Source of the DNA: Schizochytrium sp. TIO01
Lineage: Eukaryota > Sar > Bigyra > Thraustochytrida > Thraustochytriidae
Length of the DNA stretch: 64,000 nucleotides
Direction: 5' to 3'
Assembly (NCBI GenBank): GCA_004764695.1
Contig: SMSO01000031.1
Location: 2,217,048 to 2,281,047 of the forward strand
In this document: in pieces, positions 44,016-53,222 of the stretch
How the letters are laid out: each line of letters opens with the position of its first letter
How positions within the stretch are numbered: position 1 is the stretch's first letter
Made by a program: the position numbers and the translations under genes
Notes under the pieces: generated by a model
The model's input: only the letters and a program-made list of their open reading frames with translations
The model's database searches: none
Told to the model about the DNA's origin: nothing

Positions 44016-44121
44016 GATTGATTGATCGATTGTCAATCAAAAGCCAAATCGCAGCGCACGCGAACGACTGAGGTAGCGCGAAGGGCCGTGCTGGGATTGA
44101 GAAAGCCTGGGTTGAAGCATC

Positions 44122-46041
44122 ATGACGGGGTCTGTGGCCTCACCAGACTCGAGCGAGTCCTCATCGAGACGACCGGGGCGGCGTCTGGGCCATCCTTCAT
44201 CGCAGATTCTCAAGCAATGGCTGTTCACGCACAGAGAAAATCCGTACCCTACGCCAGAACAGAAAGAAGAACTGCAGCGTATGACAGGGCTCACGCGGAT
44301 GCAGCTTGACGCATGGCTTACGAACGGAAGACAGCGATATGTGGCACCCAAGGAGCGCCGTGGAGCCAACCCGAACTACGCAAGGTACTCCAAAGACGTG
44401 CGCGAGATCCTGGTGGACTGGCTGGTGGATCACATCAAACATCCTTATCCCAAAAATGAAGAAATGGCAGAGCTCATGGAAAAAACCAAGCTTACCAAAC
44501 GCCAAATTCAGAACTGGATGACCAACTCGCGCAAACGCAAACTCATTGAACGCATGGCAGCGGATGGTAAAATTTCGGAAGAAGGGCCAGTATCAGCCGG
44601 ACCTGCAGGAGCGCAGAACCCGGCAGCGCCAGGATCTGCCAGTAAGAATAATGTGTCATTCTCGTCGGCATCATCACCGTCATCGATCTCATCCAACCAA
44701 ACTGCTATGTTCGGCTACAAGTCCACGCCTTTGGCGGCCGGCAAGCCTTCAGAAAATGGCAGCAGCGGCAACAAGAGCCTTAAAAAGGATAACTGCAACA
44801 ACGATAAACACGAAGAATCAGGGGGTGACAACAAAAGTAGCAAGATACTCCGAAAAGCACTCTCCCTCAGCATTCGCCCTGGAGGTACTGATTTCTCAAA
44901 GCTCACTGTTGACACCAGTGCGAACGTCCTGACGCCGACCAATATTACCGGCCCCACCTCGCTTGCCTTCTCACCATCCAATGCACATGAGGGCTTCTTC
45001 AGTGGCTCCATGATGGATATTCCTTCTCCCATGAATAACTTCGGTAACCTCAACAGCATTCGCGGCGCCGGTGGTAGCTTTGAGATGCCTCCCGAGTCAC
45101 CACACAGCCAGCATGCGAATGCATTCCTGACCCCTATGCTACGTCAGCAATTCCAACAACAGCAACAGCAGGCTTTCTCTTCTGACAATAACCAGCAACA
45201 ACGACTTGCTAGTCAAATGAACATGAACTCACTAATGTCCCCTCAAGGCTTCTTCCCTAGCCCAAGCCCAAATGCTCTGGGTTTAGCAGGGTATGCTGGG
45301 TTTGGACAGAGTTTGTCTCCTCGAGGCTTCAATGGCGCCTTCTTTGGAGCGGGTCTTCCGGCGTCTCCTTCGCATGCAAGCATCTTGCAACAGGCCAGCC
45401 AGCCTCAACAGCAGCAGCCGCAACACCCTCGCATGCCTTCTTCTGAAATGGAGCAACAACAACAGGCCTTGATGAAGTTTATGCGTCAATCGAATATGCT
45501 TCCGCCATCCACCCCGATGGTTTTCTCGCCTACGAATGCCACTGCAATCCCCAGTTTGTCTCCGGGAGGTAAATGGAAGCCGAATCAGCTTCAGCAGCTT
45601 CAACAGCTTCAGGCTGTACAGCAGCAACAATCTGAGATGCAACTCCAGCAACAGCTCCAACAACACCATCAGCAGCAGCAACAACAGCAACAGCAACAGG
45701 CGGCATTCTGGCAAAATATGCCGCAATTTTCCAAGCCTCAAGAACCTGAAGAGTTCGCACAGGATAAGCAAGAAGTGAATTCTCCAAAGCGTGTTCTAGA
45801 CTCTGCGGGACTGAGTCCGGAAAACACTGCCGAGAATGTACCTCTAAAAAAGCGGAAACGCGCCACTAAGCCAAAACTTAAGCAGCTCGCGTCTCCTGAA
45901 GAAACCCCAATTCTCGCCAGCAATGATGGGGTGGAGAACTTTAAAGTAAGCAAAAAAGTAGGGCCTGCATCCGCAAGCAAGAAGAAATCTGCAACATCCT
46001 CCCCGAAGGTTCGAAAAGGGGGCGCCAAGGCTAGCGCTTAG
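44122..46041 (+). CDS. Tandem TALE-type homeodomain protein with Gln-rich tail
   Basis: Probable DNA-binding transcription factor of 639 residues. Two homeobox-KN/TALE modules lie back to back at the N-terminus. The first (~22-76) has NPYPTPEQKEEL, the three-residue loop-extension signature, and a recognition helix WLTNGRQR. The second (~86-142) has HPYPKNEEMAEL and IQNWMTNSRKRK. Both keep the invariant Trp, Asn and Arg of helix 3, though the usual Phe after Trp is Leu or Met. The rest is disordered and Ser/Asn/Pro-rich, with long Gln runs (~345-365, 445-470, 490-535) typical of activation domains. Lys/Arg clusters (KKRKRATKPKLK and near the end) look like nuclear localisation signals. The start is the first ATG. 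It converges on the TTF1-like gene, and its own promoter lies at the edge of the microsatellite island. Confidence 0.92.
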   Translation: MTGSVASPDSSESSSRRPGRRLGHPSSQILKQWLFTHRENPYPTPEQKEELQRMTGLTRMQLDAWLTNGRQRYVAPKERRGANPNYARYSKDVREILVDWLVDHIKHPYPKNEEMAELMEKTKLTKRQIQNWMTNSRKRKLIERMAADGKISEEGPVSAGPAGAQNPAAPGSASKNNVSFSSASSPSSISSNQTAMFGYKSTPLAAGKPSENGSSGNKSLKKDNCNNDKHEESGGDNKSSKILRKALSLSIRPGGTDFSKLTVDTSANVLTPTNITGPTSLAFSPSNAHEGFFSGSMMDIPSPMNNFGNLNSIRGAGGSFEMPPESPHSQHANAFLTPMLRQQFQQQQQQAFSSDNNQQQRLASQMNMNSLMSPQGFFPSPSPNALGLAGYAGFGQSLSPRGFNGAFFGAGLPASPSHASILQQASQPQQQQPQHPRMPSSEMEQQQQALMKFMRQSNMLPPSTPMVFSPTNATAIPSLSPGGKWKPNQLQQLQQLQAVQQQQSEMQLQQQLQQHHQQQQQQQQQQAAFWQNMPQFSKPQEPEEFAQDKQEVNSPKRVLDSAGLSPENTAENVPLKKRKRATKPKLKQLASPEETPILASNDGVENFKVSKKVGPASASKKKSATSSPKVRKGGAKASA

Positions 46042-46503
46042 ACTGCGCAATACCAAATACAAAAATAAACAAGAGCCTTTGATCATAAGCGTACACACCT
46101 CCTCTATCACACGGGATGAGCGGCCAAATCCAATGAACTTGTGATTTATATTACTGCATCCCAATGCTTGCAAAGCACATTCGGAAGCATATGCTGTTCT
46201 GTTCTCTCCGTCATTCATTTGTACTTTACCCTGACTATTCTTCTCAAACCCTTCCTGAAAAAATGATGTCTCGACTTTATAACACTTATTTACTTTTCAA
46301 ACAACGAGTCATTTGCAACTATGATACTTCTTGTTTTGGCGAAACACATCCTGTGTGAGGTACGTATTTCCTAACCGATATGTTAGATACTCTTTGAAGT
46401 TGAGTTACACGAGTGCGCTCGTTTTCTTGTTTTGCGTTTTAATTAAATTTAATGTTTGCAAATTAATAAAATAAAATAATAACTCTTCTTATTTCTTTTG
46501 CTA
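46042..46503. other. Convergent 3' intergenic region
   Basis: 460 bp, AT-rich near 46430-46500 with AATAAA strings on both strands, matching two convergent 3' ends. No gene. Confidence 0.4.
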
Positions 46504-49297
46504 TCAATTGTCATCGTCATCATCGTCATCATCAGAATCCATAATCAAATGTGTCGGTACTTTCAATAAGGATGAGGCCAGTATATTATGTTTATATGGA
46601 GCAACCGGTGCAGTGCTTGACGTGTAGTTATTTCCTCTTTGCTTCTTTGTGCTCAAGGAAGGAGAACTAGACAAACTTGTATAGTCATTTTCACTGCCGG
46701 TACTCTTAGCTTCGTTTGCAAACATATCAGACTCACTCTTCCGTTTCTTTTTCTTTTTCTTTTCACTCTTCTGTTTCTCCGCAGCGACATTCATGGAGCT
46801 ACTGCTGATATGATCATCATCACCCTTGTTGAACCTGTCCGCCCGTAACTTCTTCTCCTTCTTTTGCTTTTTTTCTTTAATCCCAGATTTTGTGGTGGAG
46901 GGTGAGTCATGATTATGAAGACTTGACTCAGAGTGCTTTCTCTTCTTGTCCTTCTTTCTTTTCCCCTCAATAGTATCGTCTTTGCTTAAGGAGTCTTTGA
47001 CCGCCTCCTTTTTAAGGATACCTTCACCCAGGTCTTCTGCGGTATCAACAAATACATCTGAATGGTTCTTCTTCTTCTTCTTCTTCTTCTTTTTCTTGCT
47101 TGTAGCCGAATCCAGAGTCCAGCTCACAGGCTCTTCAACAATCTGATCATCTTGTTCCTCAATTGTTAAATTCGTAGCCTTATCATTCTTGTTCTTGTTC
47201 TTCTTGTTCTTCTTCTTCTTTTTATCACTGGTGGCCACCTGTGCAGTCCAGCTTAGAGGCTCTTCAATAATCTCATCTTCTTGATGTTTAATCTTTTTGT
47301 CCGCATCCTTATCTTTCTTTTTCTTCTTCTTTTTGTCACTTGTAACCAAATGCGTGGCCCTGCTTACATGTTCTTCGACGATTGGATCATCTTGTTCCTC
47401 GGTTTTTATACTAGTAGCCTTATCTTTCTTCTTCTTCTTCTTCTTCTTCTTCGTTTTGTCAATCGTGGTCGAGTCAGCATTCCAGCTTACAGATTCTCCA
47501 ACACCCTGGTAATTTTGACCTTCAATCTCTTTATCCGCGGCCTTCTTTTTCTTCTTCTTTTTCTTCTTGTCACTTGCAGCCAAATCCGCGGCCCTGCTTG
47601 CAGGTTCTTCGACAATTTGATCATCTTGTTCCTCGAGCTTTATACCAGTAGCCTTATCTTTCTTCTTCTTCTTCTTCTTCTTCTTCTTCGCTTTGTCAAT
47701 TGTGGTCGAGTCAGCATTCCAGCTTACAGATTCTCCAACACCCTGGTAATTTTCACCCTCGATCTTTTTATCTGCGGCTTTCTTCTTCTTGTTGTTGTCA
47801 CTGATGGCCACCTCTGTAGCCCAGCTCACAGGCTCCTCGACAATCTCATCTTGATGTTCGATCATTTTGTCCATGATCTTATCTTTCTTCTTTTTCTTCC
47901 TCTTCTTGTCACTGGTAGCCAAGCTCACAGGCTCGTCGACAATATCATCATCTTGATGCTCGATTCTTTTGTCTGTGACCTTATTTTTCTTCTTTTTCTT
48001 CTTTCCACTCGTGGCCGCCTCGGTAGTCCAGATTATAGGCTCTCCAAAAACCTGGTTATCTTGATTTCCAACCTTCTTGTCCACAGTCTTATCTTTCTTC
48101 TTCTTTATCTTCTTGGTATTTGTGTCTGGGGTCACAGGCAAGCTCACAGATTCCTCATCATGGTGGTCGCTGGCATCTTCAGTGAGATGGCTTGTAGCCT
48201 CAGATTGCTTCTTCTTCATCTTTTTCTTGTTAATGCTCACAGCTGTACCTAAATGCTTAGTCGATCCTATGGGATCCTCAATGACAGCTTCTGTTTTGTC
48301 TCCAGTATAACTGCTCGCAACATTATCTTCCTTGTCCTTCTTCTTCTTGTCCACCTTGTTCTTCTTCGAGGATACCACATCCCCACTTGCAGTGATATCC
48401 GTGCTCACGTCTTCAGTGTCATTTGAAGGATCTTTGAACGTCTTGTGCTGTCCTGTCTTGATCTTGCGTTGCTCCTTTCCCTCCGTAAGAATTTCATTCT
48501 CGTTCAGCAAAATTGCAGATGATTTGCCAAACTGCATTGTGTCAATTGGTTCAGGTTTATTCTTCGTTTGCTCTGTATCGTGTTCAGGCTCTGCCTCGTC
48601 CATATTAATGATGTCATCTTCAGTCACATGACTTGCTACACCAACACTTTCATTATCGTCTACCATGATAACATCGACTTTATCCGAAGAAGAAGATGAC
48701 TTGGTGGGACTTTTATAAACCAGATCAGCTTGAGGTTTGGTTTCTTGATGCTGAGCTTTAGCCATCGATGAATTGTTCGAAGCTTGAGGCCCAGACTTTG
48801 ACGCGGTGTAAAAAGTACTGTCTTCAGCGCCACTGTCATCGCTGTCATCAATCAAGAGATTAATAGCTTGGGGAGAGGTCTTCACTTCAGAAACCTTTGG
48901 CAAGGCGCTCTTCTTAGGACTATCGGCAACATTATCAGATTGTGGCACAGTAGCTGGGTATTGAAAGAGATCCATTGGTTCCTCTTCTTCATCACTATCA
49001 TCTACAAGAGGAACAACAACTGGAACAGTAATCAATTTCGGGAATTCCACTCGACGGAGCTCCTCTTCAGCCTGCCCATTATCCGCTGTCGCAGGATCTT
49101 CCATTTGTTTTGTTTCCTTCTCTTTCAATGAGCCGCTTCTTTTGTCAGAGCTTTTGTCAAACTTGCGCCTCGAATTAGCCTTTGTAATTCGCTTCTTCGT
49201 AGTGTTTTTTCTGTTTTTCTTCCTGTTCTCACTGCTGCTGCTGCCGCTGCTGCTGCTACTACTACTACTACCACTGCCGCTACTACTGCTGCTGCCG

Positions 49298-49331
<34 letters not shown>

Positions 49332-50682
49332 CGCTACTACTGCTGCTGCCGCTACTACTACTGCTGCTGCTACTGCTGCTGCTGCCGCTACTACTGCTGC
49401 TGCCGCTGCTGCTGCTGCTGCTGCTGCTACCACTACTACTACTGCTGCTGCTGCTGCTACTACTGCTGCTGCTGCTGCTGCTACTACTTCTTTTCCTTCG
49501 ACGCGAAGATGACTTAGAAGCACCTGCGGAAGCTGCCTTCTTTTTCACTTTCTTGCTTGAACCTACTGTACTTTTTTTTGACTTGGCAGATCTTTCTGAA
49601 GGGGTTCTTTTGGTCTCCAAAAATTTGTAAGAAGAGGACGAATCAGGCTTTGAGATTTTCTCTTCCGAAATATCAGGAGTAATCTGATCCAACATATCAG
49701 GGCAATACTCTTGAACAAGAGTCTTTATCTTTGTAGCAAATGATTCGTCCTTCAGATTTTTCCTTTTCAAGAGCAGATTGTATTGGCATCGCACCAGGTT
49801 TGGATGTAAAGGAAGGGGGAAGCTTTGCCACGGAATTTGATCTTCTTCTCTTGCCTTGGAAAAAACAATAGACTTGAGAATAAACTCAAACTGCTCTGGA
49901 CCCCAATTTTCGGACTTTAGACCAATCAGCTTAGGGTATAGATAACCTGTGTACCGAGAGCTCAGTTGAAATGGACTTCTCAGTGGCATATGCTGACAAA
50001 GATCTTTCCATGATATACCGTATAGAGGTGCTTGACCAGACTCAAATTCTTCTGGCTTTGCTTGCCGCACGAGATCAAGCAATAGTCTATCCTCTTGAGC
50101 AGTGAAAGCTGATGTTTTTCTTTTTCTTTGACGCTCAAGATGGTTCATGTAGCAGTCCCGCGTTGTGTCGGGGTTTTTGCCCAATAAAGAAGATATCTTT
50201 ACCCACTGATGTCCATACTCTTCTACGAGTTCCAAAAGTTTTTTAAAGTCCTCTGCGTCCCAAGTACTTCGGCCACCCAATGGATGCAAAAGGCGTTCTC
50301 CATGGTTTGTAATACCTTTGATAGTTCGATTTTGGATGTATTGTGCGCAATAAGCCCAAACACCCCTAAACTTTTTGTTATCTTTATTGGCTCGCGCAGC
50401 ATAACGATTTTCATTAGCCAGATTGTCTTTAAACGCCTCAATTGTGGTGCCTTTGGATTCCAAAAACTCCTTCACAAGCTTTACAAGATGCTCATCTTCC
50501 TCTCTAGACCATGGCCCTTTGGTCTTCGGGGCTGAAGATGACACAGGCAGATGATTCGTTGGTCGTTTCGCAGTACGTGCGAGTGTATCTGCATCGATCT
50601 TTAGCTTTAAGACATCGAGCTCCTCTTTAGAGAACTCTGGGAACTCCGGGGTTTCCTGTGGAGCATTTGCTTCTTTGCCCAT
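46504..50682 (-). CDS. TTF1/Reb1-like Myb-domain protein with poly-Ser tract and repetitive Lys-rich tail
   Basis: TTF1 (Reb1 in yeasts) binds terminator sites and stops RNA polymerase I and replication forks in rDNA. From the first ATG (50682; the open frame begins two codons earlier with GTG) the protein has 1392 residues. A Myb/SANT array lies at the N-terminus: GPWSREEDEHL (~56-66), a long ~75-residue insertion typical of the family, STWDAEDFKKLLELVEEYG (~139-157) and SAFTAQEDRLLLDL (~191-204) with a Trp-containing third helix. Then come an almost pure Ser run (~395-490), acidic/Ser stretches, and a Lys-rich tail (~750-1250) built of repeated QDD-IVEEPVSW...TSDKKKKK units. It ends in an Asp run. 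Lys/Asp-rich tails are common in nucleolar proteins. TTF1/Reb1 is the best fit; DMTF1-like is the alternative. Confidence 0.85.
47130..48140 (-). repeat. In-frame coding repeats in the TTF1-like gene
   Basis: Units of about 40-45 codons repeat through this stretch. Two neighbouring blocks (around 47360-47530 and 47595-47765) are nearly identical at DNA level with an offset of 234-237 bp (78-79 codons), pointing to a recent in-frame tandem duplication. Confidence 0.85.
49225..49490. repeat. Ser-coding AGC/AGT trinucleotide tract
   Basis: About 260 bp of mixed GCT/ACT (plus strand) units encoding the Ser run of the TTF1-like protein. Synonymous codons are mixed (AGC, AGT) with Gly interruptions, so it is not a simple recent expansion. 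Confidence 0.9.
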
Positions 50683-51350
50683 TTTCACGAGCTGAAGCGT
50701 CTGCTTTTGCCTCTGCCACTTGTTTTAACACTCGTGATTGTGAAGTCCCGCGTAAAGCACAAAGCAGGCTGTTTGGACTTTTTGCTCCGCCAGATCTTGG
50801 CCACCTCAACCCAGAGTCCGTCTTCTGACACGGGCCGACCACTCGGCCCAGAGATCCTGGGGCTGCTCTATAACGGCGTCAACAGCTCACTTTCTAAGAA
50901 TGTTTTGATCAATCGCAATTCGAGACTGCAGCCCCAAGTTCTTTGATGTTGTGTTTGTGGCTATTTGCAAACAAATAGAGGGCATAACAATAGGTGGCTG
51001 GGAATAGCCTATAAGTCGCTAGCGAACTGCTATTGCTTGGGACGGGAGTGACAAATAGCTGTTTATTGGGAGGTACTAGAAGCAACAAATAATACCGTAA
51101 AGGGTAAATGAACAATAATTGGATATTGCTTTCGCGGAGCTGATCATCTAGAGAGACAATCTGAGAGCGGGAAATCTATGATTGTGAAATTCCATTAATA
51201 CTTTTAGGGGGAGAGTAATAAACATGAAGTATAGACCAAGTGAGTCATCATGTTGATCAAATAGTTTGCATAGAGAGGATTTGGTTGGAGGTTGTACGGC
51301 GGAGAGTAGTGAATGATTACAATGGTATTTAGGCCTGGTTGGACGCAAGG
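50683..51350. other. Intergenic, no gene seen
   Basis: 670 bp containing the promoter of the TTF1-like gene and the 3' end of the RGS gene. No repeat or RNA gene seen. Confidence 0.4.
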
Positions 51351-53222
51351 TTATCTTGTAGAATTATTATCTGCAGCAGAAGCATTCACAAGCGCCATCA
51401 TCTGCAAAGATGATGTAAATGTATCTGAGCTGTCACGAAGTCTCTTGGCATGGTTAACGATTTCCTTGATAGAGTTCATCTCCACACAGTCAAACAGTAC
51501 ACCCTGCACGACCAGACCCATACGTTCATACGCAGATCGTTCAGCCAGTGCAATTTGAATTAAGGTATTACGTAAAGTGTCGAGACGATGCAACTCGAGA
51601 GATTCAAGCATGTCAAACGCTGCCATCATACTGTCTCCATGGGAGTCCTCAATTTCAGATACCTCAAGCTCACAAGCCTCACGGTCTGCGACCAGCCGAG
51701 TACACTCCTCATCAATTTTTTCCAAGTGTGCGAGTTGGCGTTTAGTCGGTTTGTTGTTTTTAATGTCGCTCTTAATACCCTCAGCACGCATAAAAATTTC
51801 AGTTTCGGCTTGAATGGCTTGTTGTAACCTGGAACGTGAATCCACCATCTCTTGAACAATGGGCAAATTATCATTGTATATCTCCTTTATAGAGCTAGTC
51901 ACAGTAGTCTCGAGTTCTTGAAGTGGTACAATGCCATATTTTTCCAAGTCTTCCGTATTTTCCATCAGCACCGAGAGCATCTTAGTAATCATTGTAAATA
52001 GTTGGAAGACTGCCCGTTCTAAAGTGCCCTCCGGAGCGGTCGTCAAACCTAGACCATTGATATATCGCGTTGACATCTCTTGTAGCTGTGAAGTATAGTT
52101 GAGCGTGATTCGCTGCACCTCAACAAGAAAGCTTCGCAAAGTTCGGACCTGATCAACAGCAGGCTGGAATTCTGACATAAGTGTGTTGTACCCATGAAGA
52201 CCCGTATGAGTCCAAATACTCGAAAAAGAGCCTTCCATTTCTTGCGCTTGCATTGCTCTTAAGGCACGCTGTTGTACTTGAGCAACAAAGGTGGAAAAAA
52301 AGTTACGGAACATCAACGACTCAATCTCGCGAACGGAGGGAGTGAAGACGTCGGCTGGTATATCCACATCACTTTCCTGAAGATCAGCAAATGTATCAGT
52401 GAGCATCCGACTCATAAATGAAGGCAAGTTAACTTGATTTGGGGCACTGTCCTTCACAAACTCATTTACGATGCTTGGGAAGAGCTCATTTCGTTCTTGC
52501 TGAGTGCCTAGTTTTGTAAACGCCTCGACTGCCTCATAGAATGCAAGATTTTCTTCAGCAAATGCATACTTCAGAAACGATTTGAATTCTCCGCGCAAAT
52601 CTGAGGAGTCTAGAATGTCATCCAAAGTGCGAATCTCCTTCGTCCGCTCAAGCATTGTCTTTTTACGCAAGGTAACACGGCGACCCGATGGCCTCGGCCC
52701 ATTCACAGGAAGGGAAGATGAGGTTGCTGTTCCTCGGGATCTTGAGAATCTCTTGCTCACTTGGGTTCGCAACGTAGATCTCAATGAACCACGTTGATTG
52801 ATATCTTCAGATGCTTGACGAAGATACTCGCTAAGAAGAAATACTACGCCTTGATGCTTGGTGCTATTGCCGAGCATGGTTGTACGTTCGGTGGAATGAA
52901 TATATATTCTGTCATCGTGTTCATTGTTGATTCGTGTTGATTTTCCCAAATCAATGACACTCGTAAGATTCACTTGCGAGCCTGGCTCAGTATTTTCCAA
53001 AACCTTGGCAACGCTCTCGCACAACACGTTGCGCTCCGTCGCTGGTTTGTCATTGTAAAACCTTAGTGTGAACTTGCATTTGCTGCCTTCACCAATCCTG
53101 ACAAACGCAAAGTACTCGTTCTTCGTTTTCCCCATCAAATCTAAATCAAGCGCCACCTCTGTGCCATATTCAACACTCGCTCTGACTACGTAGCCCTCGA
53201 AGAGTACCTCTAAAGCCGCCAT
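51351..53222 (-). CDS. RGS-domain protein with probable F-BAR-like C-terminal domain
   Basis: The product has 623 residues. The N-terminal ~135 residues are beta-rich and may be a PH-like fold. A basic Ser/Arg linker (~140-195) follows. Residues ~199-315 are an RGS domain (LDDILDSSDLRGEFKSFLKYAFAEENL ... FPSIVNEFVKDSAPNQVNLPS ... PSVREIESLMFRNFFSTFV), with the usual helices and the EENL acidic/Asn contact motif; RGS domains accelerate GTP hydrolysis by G-alpha. Residues ~333-600 are all helical. They open with SFSSIWTHTGLHGYNTLMSE and then LVEVQRITLNYTSQLQEMSTRY, which follow the F-BAR (FCH) pattern of Trp, Gly-Tyr and R-x-x-x-x-x-Y positions. F-BAR dimers bind and bend membranes. The RGS call is strong, the F-BAR call moderate. 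Start is the first ATG (GCCGCCATCTC on the complementary strand). Confidence 0.9.
   Translation of the reverse strand: MAALEVLFEGYVVRASVEYGTEVALDLDLMGKTKNEYFAFVRIGEGSKCKFTLRFYNDKPATERNVLCESVAKVLENTEPGSQVNLTSVIDLGKSTRINNEHDDRIYIHSTERTTMLGNSTKHQGVVFLLSEYLRQASEDINQRGSLRSTLRTQVSKRFSRSRGTATSSSLPVNGPRPSGRRVTLRKKTMLERTKEIRTLDDILDSSDLRGEFKSFLKYAFAEENLAFYEAVEAFTKLGTQQERNELFPSIVNEFVKDSAPNQVNLPSFMSRMLTDTFADLQESDVDIPADVFTPSVREIESLMFRNFFSTFVAQVQQRALRAMQAQEMEGSFSSIWTHTGLHGYNTLMSEFQPAVDQVRTLRSFLVEVQRITLNYTSQLQEMSTRYINGLGLTTAPEGTLERAVFQLFTMITKMLSVLMENTEDLEKYGIVPLQELETTVTSSIKEIYNDNLPIVQEMVDSRSRLQQAIQAETEIFMRAEGIKSDIKNNKPTKRQLAHLEKIDEECTRLVADREACELEVSEIEDSHGDSMMAAFDMLESLELHRLDTLRNTLIQIALAERSAYERMGLVVQGVLFDCVEMNSIKEIVNHAKRLRDSSDTFTSSLQMMALVNASAADNNSTR

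Larger units (their letters stand above)
27404..44121. other. Microsatellite island, gene desert
   Basis: About 16.7 kb with no supported gene. It holds more than twenty short tandem arrays (main ones listed separately), two minisatellites, hairpins at 33303-33338 and 37894-37924, long poly-T and poly-A runs, and alternating GC-rich (28.2-29.5 kb, 33.3-34.4 kb, 40.7-41.7 kb) and AT-rich patches. Apparent ORFs here are either repeat translations (for example IHSF or FLSF repeats) or short GC-rich chance frames. The most exon-like piece is 37973-38215 (+), see findings. No tRNA or rRNA gene was recognised. Confidence 0.6.

Noticed and set aside
27350-44033. CRISPR array or transposon
   Set aside because: Repeats are contiguous short units without spacers; no terminal repeats, target-site duplications or transposase/reverse-transcriptase motifs were found.
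47281-49630. Leu/Phe-rich frames on the plus strand (up to 323 codons)
   Set aside because: Antisense of Lys and Ser runs of the TTF1-like gene; membrane-like look is an artefact of TTC/CTT repeats.
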